From positions 1 through 17,469 of the forward strand of contig DFWT01000300.1 in NCBI GenBank assembly GCA_002381045.1: a DNA stretch of 17,469 bases, given 5' to 3'. This stretch comes from Rhodoferax sp. UBA4127 (GTDB taxonomy: Bacteria; Pseudomonadota; Gammaproteobacteria; Burkholderiales; Burkholderiaceae_C). This document shows positions 7,986 through 15,500 of the stretch, piece by piece. The notes below the pieces were generated by a model. The model was given only the letters and a program-made list of their open reading frames with translations. It did not search any database and was not told where the DNA came from. The stretch's first letter is position 1; the number at the start of each line of letters is the position of its first letter. The position numbers were made by a program, and so were the translations under genes.

Positions 7986-8672
7986 ATGCAGTCCTATCTT
8001 TGGGTCATTCTGCAGGGCTCGCTGCTCACGGTGGGCGTGTCATTGGGTGCGTTGCTGGTATCCATCTTGTTGGGTTTGGCGGGTGCAGCAGCCAAACTTT
8101 CTGGCAAACCCGTGTGGGTGGGTTTGGCCACTTTTTACACCACCATCATTCGCGGTATCCCAGACTTGGTGTTAATGCTGCTGGTGTTCTACGGTGGCAC
8201 CATTGGCATTAACACACTGCTTGAAAAACTCGGCAGCGAAGCCACCGTCGACATTGAACCGTTTGCCGCAGGCATCATCACCATTGGCTTCATTTACGGC
8301 GCCTACATGACCGAAACTTTCCGGGGTGCGATTTTGAGCATTCCGCCCGGTCAAATGGAAGCCGCATGGGCCTTTGGCATGGGCCGCAGCCAGACTTTTT
8401 TACGCATCACTCTCCCTCAAATGGTGCGTTATGCCCTACCCGGCTTCACCAACAACTGGTTGGTGCTGATCAAAGCCACTGCACTGGTCAGTCTGATCGG
8501 CCTGCAGGAAATGACTTACCTTGCCAAGCAAGCCAGCGCCGCCACCCGCTCTCCGTTCGCATTCTTTTTGTTCACTGGGGCGCTGTTTTTGATATACACC
8601 TCGGTGAGCCTGTTTGTATTGAAAAAGGTCAACGCCCGTTACAGCCTGGGTGCCAAGCGAGGGCAACTCTAA
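7986..8672 (+). CDS. Polar amino acid ABC permease, HisQ-type
   Basis: 228-aa inner-membrane subunit with an N-terminal helix (about 7-33), conserved TIIRGIPDLVLMLLVFYGG (53-71), helices near 93-112, 158-176 and 192-213, and the EAA loop GQMEAAWAFGMGRSQTF (122-138) that contacts the ATPase. HisQ-type permeases pair with a HisM-type partner, here the next gene, which starts directly after this stop codon. The only ribosome-site candidate is a weak TAGG about 11 nt before the ATG. The 79-nt gap from the binding-protein gene is occupied by a stem-loop, which suggests lower permease than binding-protein expression. Confidence 0.92.
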   Translation: MQSYLWVILQGSLLTVGVSLGALLVSILLGLAGAAAKLSGKPVWVGLATFYTTIIRGIPDLVLMLLVFYGGTIGINTLLEKLGSEATVDIEPFAAGIITIGFIYGAYMTETFRGAILSIPPGQMEAAWAFGMGRSQTFLRITLPQMVRYALPGFTNNWLVLIKATALVSLIGLQEMTYLAKQASAATRSPFAFFLFTGALFLIYTSVSLFVLKKVNARYSLGAKRGQL

Positions 8673-9386
8673 ATGGAATGGGCCGTCATCTTCGAGCCAG
8701 CCAATCTGGCGCTGTTTGGCAACGGCATTGTCATCACCCTGTGGCTGCTGTTTTCGTCGCTGGCGGTTGGTGCCGTTTTGGCGCTGATTTTTGCTCTGCT
8801 GCTGACCGGTCCCTGGGCACCACTTCGCTGGGTGGTCGGAGCCTACACCTTTGTGATTCGCGGCACGCCCTTACTGATTCAGGTTTATCTGATTTATTAC
8901 GGACTGGGCCAACTGGAGTGGATTCAGGCGCGCTGGAACGACATCTGGCCTTGGACCTATTTCAAAGAACCTTTCTTTTGCGCTTTGCTGGCTTTCACCC
9001 TGAACACCGCCGGCTACACCGCCGAAATGCTGGCCGGCGCTATCCGTGAAACCAGCGCGGGCGAAATCGAAGCTGCCCACGCCTACGGCATGAGCCGATT
9101 TCAGACCATGCTGCGGGTGGTGCTGCCCAGCGCCATGCGGCGCACCCTGCCGGCTTACAGCAATGAGGTGGTGATGATGTTGCACAGCACCAGCTTGGCC
9201 AGCGCCGTGCCCAACATGCTTGATATCACCTCAGCGGCCAGCCGCATTTACGCCACTTATTACTTGCCCTTTGAAGCTTACCTGGCAGCCGCAGCCATTT
9301 ACCTGACGGCCTCGTTCATGCTGATCGGTTTTTTCCGGTTTTCTGAGGGCAAGTTGCTGGCCTACTTGGCACCACGCAGAAACTGA
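8673..9386 (+). CDS. Polar amino acid ABC permease, HisM-type
   Basis: 237-aa partner permease. It begins ATG immediately after the TAA of the first permease, so translation is probably coupled. Visible features are helices near 16-46, 98-120, 155-175 and 200-222, the conserved FVIRGTPLLIQVYLIYYGLG (60-79), and the EAA loop GEIEAAHAYGMSRFQTMLR (129-147). The length and the longer middle insertion, WIQARWNDIWPWTYFKEPFF, are typical of HisM/ArtM proteins. With the first permease it should form the membrane channel of a basic amino acid importer driven by the ATPase at 10569. Confidence 0.92.
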   Translation: MEWAVIFEPANLALFGNGIVITLWLLFSSLAVGAVLALIFALLLTGPWAPLRWVVGAYTFVIRGTPLLIQVYLIYYGLGQLEWIQARWNDIWPWTYFKEPFFCALLAFTLNTAGYTAEMLAGAIRETSAGEIEAAHAYGMSRFQTMLRVVLPSAMRRTLPAYSNEVVMMLHSTSLASAVPNMLDITSAASRIYATYYLPFEAYLAAAAIYLTASFMLIGFFRFSEGKLLAYLAPRRN

Positions 9387-9407
9387 ATACCAGCGCCCCA
9401 CTCACCC

Positions 9408-10538
9408 ATGCACCGCATTGACCATCCACTCGTATCGCCCAGCTTGGGCAGCCACAAGACCCTGACCAGCTTTCACTTTGGCAAACCAGGATCTGGCGCA
9501 AAAGTCTACATCCAGGCCAGCTTACATGCCGAAGAATTGCCTGGGATGCTTGTGGCTCACCATCTGCGCGCGGTGCTTGACGCAGCCGACTCGTCAAACC
9601 AATTGCAGTGTGAAATCGTTTTGGTGCCGGTGGCCAACCCCATTGGACTGGCCCAGCGGATTGACCACAAACCCATGGGTCGGTTTGAGTTGGACACCTC
9701 GGAGAACTTCAACCGTTGTTACCCCGATTTGGCCGCTGCGGTGGAGCCAGCGGTGCGAGACAAGTTGGGAACGGATGCGCAGGCTAATCTGGCCACGGTG
9801 CGTGCAGCCATGGGCGACTACCTGAGCCAGTGGCAGCCCACCACCGAGTTGCAAAGCCTGCGCCGCACCTTGCTGCAATTGGCCCACGATGCCGACTATG
9901 TTTTGGACCTGCATTGCGACTGCGAAGGGGTGCTACATTTCTACACTGAGGAAGCCTGCTGGACCAAGCTGGACACGCTGGCGCATTTTTTGGGCGCGCA
10001 AACGATCTTGCTAGCGAAAAGCTCTGGCAACCGGCCGTTTGACGAATGCCTGTCAGGTGCCTGGTGGCAACTGGCAGATCGCCTTAAATCCAACGGGCTT
10101 GACCTGCCGTTACCGCAGGGTTGTTGCAGCACCACCATTGAGTTGCGCGGCGAGCTCGATGTTCGGCATGACCTGGCCCAAATAGATGCCCAAGCCATCG
10201 CCAACTGGTTGCGCCAGCTTGGGGCTATGACTGACCGGCCTGCCGCCGCTGTACCGAGCCCACGCTGCCATGCGACTCCGCTTGCCGGTTCAGAAACCCT
10301 GCGCGCGCCAGCCGCTGGCATGGTGGTGTTTGCCGCAGAGCCCGGTCAGGTGCTTGCAATCGGTGACTTGGTGGTGGAGGTGATTGACCCCATCGCTAAC
10401 CAGGTCCACCGCATCACCGCTGGCGTGGCTGGTGTGTTTTATGCACGTATCCGCGACCGCTACATCACCGCAGGTGGTGAGCTGGGAAAAATTGCCGGCG
10501 CAGTGGCGTTTCGCAGCGGAGAACTGCTCGGCGCCTGA
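9408..10538 (+). CDS. Succinylglutamate desuccinylase/aspartoacylase-family hydrolase
   Basis: 376-aa zinc-dependent amidohydrolase of the AstE/AspA (M14-like) family, expected in the cytoplasm. The zinc ligands are visible: HAEE (H40, E43) and VLDLHCD (H169). ENFNR (100-103) is the usual substrate-binding stretch, and TIELRGE (243-249) contains the catalytic glutamate. After residue about 295 comes a small beta-rich domain (APAAGMVVFAAEPGQVLAIG) resembling the barrel at the end of aspartoacylases. Family members remove acyl groups from N-acyl amino acids. Its position between permease and ATPase genes strongly suggests the transporter imports an N-acylated basic or acidic amino acid, or that the enzyme processes a product derived from the imported one. 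The exact substrate cannot be read. No good ribosome site precedes the ATG. Confidence 0.88.
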   Translation: MHRIDHPLVSPSLGSHKTLTSFHFGKPGSGAKVYIQASLHAEELPGMLVAHHLRAVLDAADSSNQLQCEIVLVPVANPIGLAQRIDHKPMGRFELDTSENFNRCYPDLAAAVEPAVRDKLGTDAQANLATVRAAMGDYLSQWQPTTELQSLRRTLLQLAHDADYVLDLHCDCEGVLHFYTEEACWTKLDTLAHFLGAQTILLAKSSGNRPFDECLSGAWWQLADRLKSNGLDLPLPQGCCSTTIELRGELDVRHDLAQIDAQAIANWLRQLGAMTDRPAAAVPSPRCHATPLAGSETLRAPAAGMVVFAAEPGQVLAIGDLVVEVIDPIANQVHRITAGVAGVFYARIRDRYITAGGELGKIAGAVAFRSGELLGA

Positions 10539-10568
10539 TGGCCGCACAACCTGAACCAAGCCGTGATC

Positions 10569-11345
10569 ATGAACACCACCACACTCAAACTCCAGGTTGA
10601 CAACATTCACAAGCGTTTCGGTGCCAATGAGGTGCTCAAGGGCGTATCCCTCACCGCCCATGCAGGTGACGTGATCAGCATCATTGGCAGCTCAGGCTCG
10701 GGCAAAAGCACATTCCTGCGCTGCATCAATCTGCTCGAAAAGCCCAACCAGGGCCGCATCACTGTGGCGGGTGAAGAACTGCACCTGAACCCGGATGCCC
10801 GGGGGGAATTGCACGCTGCCAATCCCAAGCAGTTGGCACGCCTGCGGACCAAACTGGCCATGGTGTTCCAGCATTTCAATTTGTGGGCCCACATGACAGT
10901 GCTTCAAAACATCATTGAAGCGCCAGTGCATGTGATGAAAGTGCCACGGGACCAAGCCATTGACATCGCCCGCAAATATCTGGCCAAAGTGGGCCTGGAA
11001 GGCAAAGAAGACGCCTACCCGGCGCATCTGAGCGGTGGCCAGCAGCAACGCGTAGCCATTGCCCGAGCCTTGGCCATGGAGCCCGAAGTAATGCTGTTTG
11101 ACGAACCCACCAGCGCGCTCGACCCGGAACTTGTGTCCGAGGTGCTGAAGGTTATGAAAAACCTGGCGCTGGAAGGCCGCACCATGGTAGTGGTGACCCA
11201 TGAAATGGGCTTTGCCCGCGAGGTTTCCAATCATTTGATCTTTTTACACAAAGGCCAGGTAGAAGAAGAAGGCAACCCGGCCACAGTGCTGGCCAGCCCG
11301 AAGAGCGTGCGCCTGGCGCAGTTCCTCTCCGGTAGTTTGAAGTGA
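10569..11345 (+). CDS. Polar amino acid ABC ATPase, HisP-type
   Basis: 258-aa ATP-binding subunit with every motif intact: Walker A GSSGSGKST (40-48), Q-loop VFQHFNLW (Q101), signature LSGGQQQR (154-161), Walker B VMLFDEPTSALD (174-185) and switch histidine in VVTHEM (H211). The insert HLNPDARGELHAANPKQL (72-89) is of the kind seen in HisP. I chose ATG 10569 over an in-frame GTG at 10563; the difference is only two residues and neither has a clear ribosome site. It closes the import operon and lies 30 nt after the hydrolase gene. It should energise the two permeases upstream. A dispersed-repeat copy follows its stop codon directly. Confidence 0.93.
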   Translation: MNTTTLKLQVDNIHKRFGANEVLKGVSLTAHAGDVISIIGSSGSGKSTFLRCINLLEKPNQGRITVAGEELHLNPDARGELHAANPKQLARLRTKLAMVFQHFNLWAHMTVLQNIIEAPVHVMKVPRDQAIDIARKYLAKVGLEGKEDAYPAHLSGGQQQRVAIARALAMEPEVMLFDEPTSALDPELVSEVLKVMKNLALEGRTMVVVTHEMGFAREVSNHLIFLHKGQVEEEGNPATVLASPKSVRLAQFLSGSLK

Positions 11346-11398
11346 TTTTTGCCTGTAGCCCTTTTAGTAAAGGGGCAAGCAGCTATATTTTAGAGAGC
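11346..11398 (+). repeat. Dispersed ~55-bp repeat, copy B, intergenic
   Basis: GCCTGTAGCCC, then 19 nt, then AGCTAT and an AT-rich tail. It begins just after the stop codon of the ATPase gene and fills nearly the whole 58-nt gap to the next gene. TAGCCCTTTT/AAAGGGGC inside it can form a small hairpin. Its last bases (AGAGAG, 11392-11397) sit 6 nt before the next ATG and may act as that gene's ribosome site. Confidence 0.72.
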
Positions 11399-11403
11399 AT
11401 GCA

Positions 11404-12456
11404 ATGAGTTGGTTGCACAACGCCATCTCGCGCATCGAGGCCGACTACCAACGCAGCGCGGATACCCACCTGATTGCGTTGCCCTTGCCGGCCTTTGCCA
11501 CCCACGGCATTGATCTGTACCTCAAGGACGAATCCACCCACCCCACCGGCAGCTTGAAGCACCGCTTGGCGCGCTCGCTGTTTCTTTACAGTCTTTGCAA
11601 CGGCTGGTTGCGCGAGGGTTCTACCGTGGTGGAATCCAGCAGCGGCTCCACCGCGGTCAGCGAGGCCTATTTCGCGCGCCTGCTGGGCTTGCCCTTCATC
11701 GCGGTGATGCCGCGGTGCACTTCATCCGAAAAGATCGCCCAGATTGAGTTCTATGGGGGCCACTGCCACTTGGTGGACAAGCCCAACGAGGTTTACAGCG
11801 AGGCCATTGCTCTGGCCCGGCAGACCGGTGGCCACTACATGGACCAATTCACCTACGCCGAGCGGGCCACCGACTGGCGGGGCAACAACAACATTGCGCA
11901 GAGCATGTTTGAGCAAATGGCACGCGAACGTTTTCCGGTGCCGCGTTGGGTTGTGGTGGGTGCCGGTACGGGTGGCACCAGCGCCACCATCGGCCGCTTT
12001 GTACGTTACCAGTGCCATGACACCCAGGTGTGCGTGGCCGATCCGGAAGGCTCGGTTTTTGGGGACTACCACCGCACGGGAGATACCAGCCTGACCGGAC
12101 CCGGTTCGCAAATCGAAGGCATTGGCCGCCCGCGGGTCGAGGCCAGCTTCATCCGCACCTTGGTGGACCGGATGCTGACAGTCAGCAACATCGATTCCGT
12201 TGCCGCCATGCAAGTGCTGTCAGACCTGTTAGGTCGCAAAGTGGGCCCGTCAACTGGCACCAATTTAGTAGGCATGCTGACCCTGGCCTGCGAGATGCGT
12301 AAAGCTGGTCAGCAGGGCGCCATCTTGTCCTTGCTGTGCGATGCGGGTGAACGCTACTTAGGCAGCTATTTCTCAGAACCTTGGGTGGCTGAGCACATGG
12401 GTGACTGTGCCCCGGCTCGTGAGCGTTTGAAGCAACAACTGGCCTGCCAGGCCTGA
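11404..12456 (+). CDS. PLP-dependent cysteine synthase-fold enzyme, Cds1-like
   Basis: 350-aa fold-type II PLP enzyme. Visible are the Schiff-base lysine in PTGSLKHR (K52), the cofactor/substrate loop SSSGSTA (78-84), the phosphate-binding glycine loop GAGTGGTS (186-193) and LLCDAGERY near 310-318 at the PLP ring-nitrogen position. The opening (RIEADYQRSADTHLI) and LKDESTHPTGSLKHRLARS look to me like L-cysteine desulfhydrase Cds1, which breaks cysteine to pyruvate, ammonia and H2S, rather than a biosynthetic CysK/CysM. That subfamily call rests on memory, so a general cysteine synthase/cystathionine synthase-like role remains possible. Probably cytoplasmic. The gap to the ATPase gene holds only a dispersed repeat, and the next gene begins 3 nt after the stop, so it is likely cotranscribed downstream. 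Confidence 0.82.
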   Translation: MSWLHNAISRIEADYQRSADTHLIALPLPAFATHGIDLYLKDESTHPTGSLKHRLARSLFLYSLCNGWLREGSTVVESSSGSTAVSEAYFARLLGLPFIAVMPRCTSSEKIAQIEFYGGHCHLVDKPNEVYSEAIALARQTGGHYMDQFTYAERATDWRGNNNIAQSMFEQMARERFPVPRWVVVGAGTGGTSATIGRFVRYQCHDTQVCVADPEGSVFGDYHRTGDTSLTGPGSQIEGIGRPRVEASFIRTLVDRMLTVSNIDSVAAMQVLSDLLGRKVGPSTGTNLVGMLTLACEMRKAGQQGAILSLLCDAGERYLGSYFSEPWVAEHMGDCAPARERLKQQLACQA

Positions 12457-12459
12457 GCC

Positions 12460-13548
12460 ATGCAGCGGCGCAACCTGCTGCTCGGACTTGGCCTGCCACT
12501 TTTCCCTTGGCTGAGTCAGGCACAAGAACGCAAGCCACTGCGCTTCCCGCGTGACTTGGGCAGCCACCCGGACCACGCCATTGAGTGGTGGTATGTCACT
12601 GGGCAGTTGCAGGCAGCGCAGCGTCAGTATGGCTTTCAACTGACTTTTTTCAGATCGCGGGTGCCAGTGACACAAGGCATGCGCTCCAACTTTGCGGCCA
12701 AGCAACTCATCTTTGCGCACGCAGCCATTTCCGACGTTAGCACCGGCAAGCTGCTGCATGACCAGCGCATTGCCCGTGCCTCGGGCGCGCCGCAAGTTGA
12801 CTTGGCATCTGCCAGCCTAGAAGACACCCACATTCAAATCGGCGACTGGTCCTTGCAACGTCAGGCTGACGCCTACCAAGCACGGGTCAAGGCCAAAGCC
12901 TTTTCATATGACCTGGCGCTCGAAGAAACCCAGCCGATGTTGTTGCAAGGCGAACAAGGCTGGTCGCGCAAAGGTCCGCAGCCCGAGCAGGCCAGTTGGT
13001 ACTACAGCCTGCCGCAACTCGATGTGCGCGGCACGCTGATACGCGATGGGAAAAGCCTGCCAGTGCAAGGGCGCGCTTGGCTGGACCACGAGTGGAGCCA
13101 GTCGCTGATGCACCCCGACGCGGTGGGTTGGGACTGGATTGGTATGAACCTGCTGGATGGCAGTGCGCTCACCGCCTTTCGCCTGCGAACCAAGGCGGGC
13201 GACATGCTTTGGGCGGGTGGGTCGTTTCGCGCCGCCGGCCAAACCCAGCCCGAGGTGTTCGCGCCAAATGAAGTGGTGTTTGCGACAGAGCGCTCCTGGA
13301 CGAGCCCCAGCAGCGCCGCAACTTACCCGGTGCAGTGGGGTTTGCGCATCAGGCGCAAGCGCCAGGGTGAACCGGTCTGGCTAAGCCTCGGGGTCAAGGC
13401 GCTTATCGACAACCAGGAACTGGACAGCCGCCAGTCCACTGGCGCGATTTACTGGGAAGGTTTAAGTGATTTGCTGGATGCGCAGGGCCAAGTGATTGGT
13501 CGCGGTTACCTGGAAATGACGGGCTACGCCAGACCCTTAAAGCTATAA
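12460..13548 (+). CDS. AttH/CrtC-like lipocalin-fold protein
   Basis: 362-aa protein of the hydroxyneurosporene synthase/AttH group (double lipocalin-like domain). A short N-terminal signal with a twin arginine (MQRRNLLLGLGLPLFPWLSQ) points to export. Hallmarks are PDHAIEWWYVTGQL (37-50), YGFQLTFFR, the central RAWLDHEWSQS and WDWIGMNLLDG, and the C-terminal GAIYWEGL and GRGYLEMTGYA. Most non-photosynthetic members have no proven reaction; some are annotated carotenoid 1,2-hydratase by homology only. Relatives are commonly encoded next to FtsX-type permeases, and such a permease ends at 2689. Starts 3 nt after the Cds1-like gene, so probably translationally coupled to it. The last codons and stop lie inside a dispersed repeat copy, so the C-terminus may have been rebuilt by it. 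Confidence 0.85.
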   Translation: MQRRNLLLGLGLPLFPWLSQAQERKPLRFPRDLGSHPDHAIEWWYVTGQLQAAQRQYGFQLTFFRSRVPVTQGMRSNFAAKQLIFAHAAISDVSTGKLLHDQRIARASGAPQVDLASASLEDTHIQIGDWSLQRQADAYQARVKAKAFSYDLALEETQPMLLQGEQGWSRKGPQPEQASWYYSLPQLDVRGTLIRDGKSLPVQGRAWLDHEWSQSLMHPDAVGWDWIGMNLLDGSALTAFRLRTKAGDMLWAGGSFRAAGQTQPEVFAPNEVVFATERSWTSPSSAATYPVQWGLRIRRKRQGEPVWLSLGVKALIDNQELDSRQSTGAIYWEGLSDLLDAQGQVIGRGYLEMTGYARPLKL

Positions 13549-13596
13549 TATTTGTAGCTATAGGCACATTATATATAAGGGTTATAGGTCATTTTT
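13541..13596 (-). repeat. Dispersed ~55-bp repeat, copy C, over the end of the AttH-like gene
   Basis: Read on the minus strand: GACCTATAACCC, 19 nt, AGCTAC, AT-rich tail. It overlaps the final codons and TAA of the upstream gene (stop at 13546-13548) and fills more than half of the 90-nt gap to the MsbA-like gene. It is the most AT-rich stretch in the window. Confidence 0.65.
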
Positions 13597-13638
13597 ATTC
13601 ATATACACTGAGCGTCATGCATCGACCCACCCCTAACC
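13549..13638 (+). promoter_or_regulatory. AT-rich gap before the MsbA-like gene
   Basis: Besides repeat copy C, it holds TATACA at 13602-13607, a possible -10 box without a convincing -35. The MsbA-like gene lacks a clear ribosome site at its ATG (13639). An in-frame TGA at 13609-13611 rules out a longer start. Promoter call is weak. Confidence 0.22.
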
Positions 13639-15420
13639 ATGGCTGATCAGCCCAGCGCCAAACCACCGCATAATCCTAAGTCGCTGTCCGGCCTGTTGCT
13701 GTTTTTGGCACCCTACAAGTGGCGCATTGGCGCGGCGCTGCTGTTTTTGGTGCTGGCGGCGGCGGCCACCCTGGCTTTCCCGATGGCCCTGCGCGGTTTA
13801 GTGGATGCGGGTATGTCACCCGCCGAGCGGGGCGAAAAACTGCTCAGCCTGCGCGAACATTTCGCAGCACTGTTTGGCGTGGCCGTCGCGTTGGGGCTGG
13901 CGTCTGCCGCCCGGTTTTATATGGTGACCTGGCTGGGCGAACGGGTCAGTGCCGACCTGCGCAATGCGGTCTACGGCCATGTGCTCCAGCAAAGCCCCGA
14001 GTTCTTTGAAACCACCCAAACCGGCGAGGTGCTGTCGCGCCTGTCGGCGGATGTGACGCTGGTGCAAACCGTGGTCGGCTCATCGCTGAGCATGGGCCTG
14101 CGCAACTTGGTCATGGGCATCGGCGCCCTGGGTGTGCTGGTGTGGACCAACCCCTATGTGATGGTGCAAGTGCTGGTTGTTTTGGTGCTGGTGGTGTTAC
14201 CCGCTCTGTGGTTTGGCCGGCGGGTGCGCAAACTGTCACGCGACAGCCAGGACCGTGCCGCTGACTCCAGTGCCATTGCCGCCGAAGTGCTCAATGCCAT
14301 CCCGGTGGTGCAAAGCTACACCGCAGAAGCCTGCGAGACCGCGCGCTTCAATTTGGCCACGCAAGGTGCGTTTGACACGGCGGCCAAGCGCGCGAGGGCA
14401 CGCTCGGTGCTGGTAGCCTTCATCATCATCGCCACTTCAGCGGCGCTGTTGTGGGAGCTGTACATGGGCACCCAGGCGGTGATTTCCGGGCGCACCAGTG
14501 CCGGACATTTGGGCCAAACCGTGCTTTACGTCATCATTTTGGCGGGCGCCTTTGCAGTGCTGGGCGAAGTCTATGGCGATTTGTTGCGGGCCGCGGGTGC
14601 GACCGAACGCTTGATGGAACTGCTGGCGAGTCAATCCACCATTGTTTCACCTAAAAATCCGGTTCCAGTCCTTGTTAATAAAGCTGGCTGCGCTATTGAA
14701 TTTGAATCAATCACATTCCACTACCCTTCGCGCCCCAGCCAGCGTGCGCTTCAGGATTTGTCCTTGAAGGTGGCCGCTGGACAGACGGTGGCGCTGGTTG
14801 GCCCCAGTGGTGCCGGCAAGAGCACAGTTTTTCAGCTGCTGCTGCGCTACTACGATGCGCAGGCCGGTCGCATTCTGTTGGACGGCGTGCCAGTCAGCCA
14901 CATGTCTCTGCAAGACCTGCGCCACCACATTGGCATCGTGCCGCAAGATGCAGTGATCTTCTCAAGCTCTGCGCAAGACAATATTCGGTATGGGCGCCCG
15001 GACGCCAGCGATTCCGAAGTGCGCGCCGCTGCCCAAGCAGCCTATGCCGATGACTTCATTCGCGCCTTGCCCCAAGGCTATGACACTTTCTTGGGCGAGC
15101 GCGGGGTGCGTCTGTCAGGCGGGCAGCGCCAGCGCCTGGCGATTGCCCGGGCCATTTTGAAGAATGCCCCGGTGCTGTTGTTGGATGAGGCCACCAGCGC
15201 ATTGGACGCCGAAAGCGAGCGGATGGTGCAGGCTGCGCTTGAATCCGCCATGCGCGGGCGCACCACGCTGGTGATCGCGCATCGACTGGCCACGGTACAA
15301 AAAGCCGATCGCATCGTGGTGCTGGACCAGGGCCGGGTCGTCGAACAGGGTTCGCACGACGAACTGATCGCAGCCGCAGGGTTGTACAGCGGGCTGGCGG
15401 CATTGCAGTTCAACTCCTAA
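13639..15420 (+). CDS. MsbA/ABCB-type exporter half-transporter
   Basis: 593-aa fused membrane/ATPase protein acting as a homodimer in the inner membrane. Helices lie near 28-50, 75-97, 150-170, 174-192, 256-276 and 291-311; the ATPase begins near 352. All nucleotide-binding motifs are intact: Walker A GPSGAGKST (388-396), Q-loop PQD (435-437), signature LSGGQRQR (492-499), Walker B VLLLDEATSALD (512-523) and switch histidine IAHRL (H548). It resembles lipid A/multidrug exporters, but I cannot tell whether it is the housekeeping MsbA, and the usual MsbA neighbour lpxK is not here. The linker between membrane and ATPase domains (about 339-357) is encoded by a dispersed repeat copy. The nearest upstream gene on the same strand is the AttH-like gene. 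Confidence 0.92.
   Translation: MADQPSAKPPHNPKSLSGLLLFLAPYKWRIGAALLFLVLAAAATLAFPMALRGLVDAGMSPAERGEKLLSLREHFAALFGVAVALGLASAARFYMVTWLGERVSADLRNAVYGHVLQQSPEFFETTQTGEVLSRLSADVTLVQTVVGSSLSMGLRNLVMGIGALGVLVWTNPYVMVQVLVVLVLVVLPALWFGRRVRKLSRDSQDRAADSSAIAAEVLNAIPVVQSYTAEACETARFNLATQGAFDTAAKRARARSVLVAFIIIATSAALLWELYMGTQAVISGRTSAGHLGQTVLYVIILAGAFAVLGEVYGDLLRAAGATERLMELLASQSTIVSPKNPVPVLVNKAGCAIEFESITFHYPSRPSQRALQDLSLKVAAGQTVALVGPSGAGKSTVFQLLLRYYDAQAGRILLDGVPVSHMSLQDLRHHIGIVPQDAVIFSSSAQDNIRYGRPDASDSEVRAAAQAAYADDFIRALPQGYDTFLGERGVRLSGGQRQRLAIARAILKNAPVLLLDEATSALDAESERMVQAALESAMRGRTTLVIAHRLATVQKADRIVVLDQGRVVEQGSHDELIAAAGLYSGLAALQFNS
14653..14708 (+). repeat. Dispersed ~55-bp repeat, copy D, inside the MsbA-like gene
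   Basis: A more divergent copy: CCGGTTCCAGTCC, 19 nt, CGCTAT, then an AT-rich tail. It is in the same orientation and reading frame as copy A (GCT ATT reads Ala-Ile in both). It encodes the variable linker joining membrane and ATPase domains, a place where insertions are tolerated. Confidence 0.5.
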
Positions 15421-15450
15421 CCCGCACAGCCGTCAAGGGGGCTTGAAAGA

Positions 15451-15468
15451 AATGGGTTGAAACCCATT
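15451..15468 (+). promoter_or_regulatory. 8-bp inverted repeat between the MsbA-like gene and the small genes
   Basis: AATGGGTT, GA, AACCCATT: perfect arms, which as RNA would be a 7-bp stem with a UGAA loop. TTGACA (15467-15472) overlaps its right edge and matches a -35 box, but no good -10 lies 16-18 nt away. It could be an operator for the small-protein genes or a stem at the end of the exporter mRNA; no T-run follows. Confidence 0.4.
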
Positions 15469-15500
15469 GACAAGGCTCGTAAACTTCGATCTACCCCAAA

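Noticed and set aside
7139..12456. Ectoine uptake and degradation cluster (binding protein, permeases, DoeB/EutE-like hydrolase, PLP enzyme)
   Set aside because: The binding protein has the HisJ/LAO disulfide and ligand motifs, and the PLP enzyme looks like Cds1/cysteine synthase rather than a threonine dehydratase-like EutB; no EutC or DoeA-like gene is present.
13617..13646. Nine-codon upstream frame (MHRPTPNHG) overlapping the start of the MsbA-like gene
   Set aside because: No ribosome site and no recognisable leader-peptide content; short frames like this are common by chance.
15467..15472. TTGACA as a standard promoter for the small-protein genes
   Set aside because: No acceptable -10 box 16-18 nt downstream, and a start there would fall on the ribosome site.
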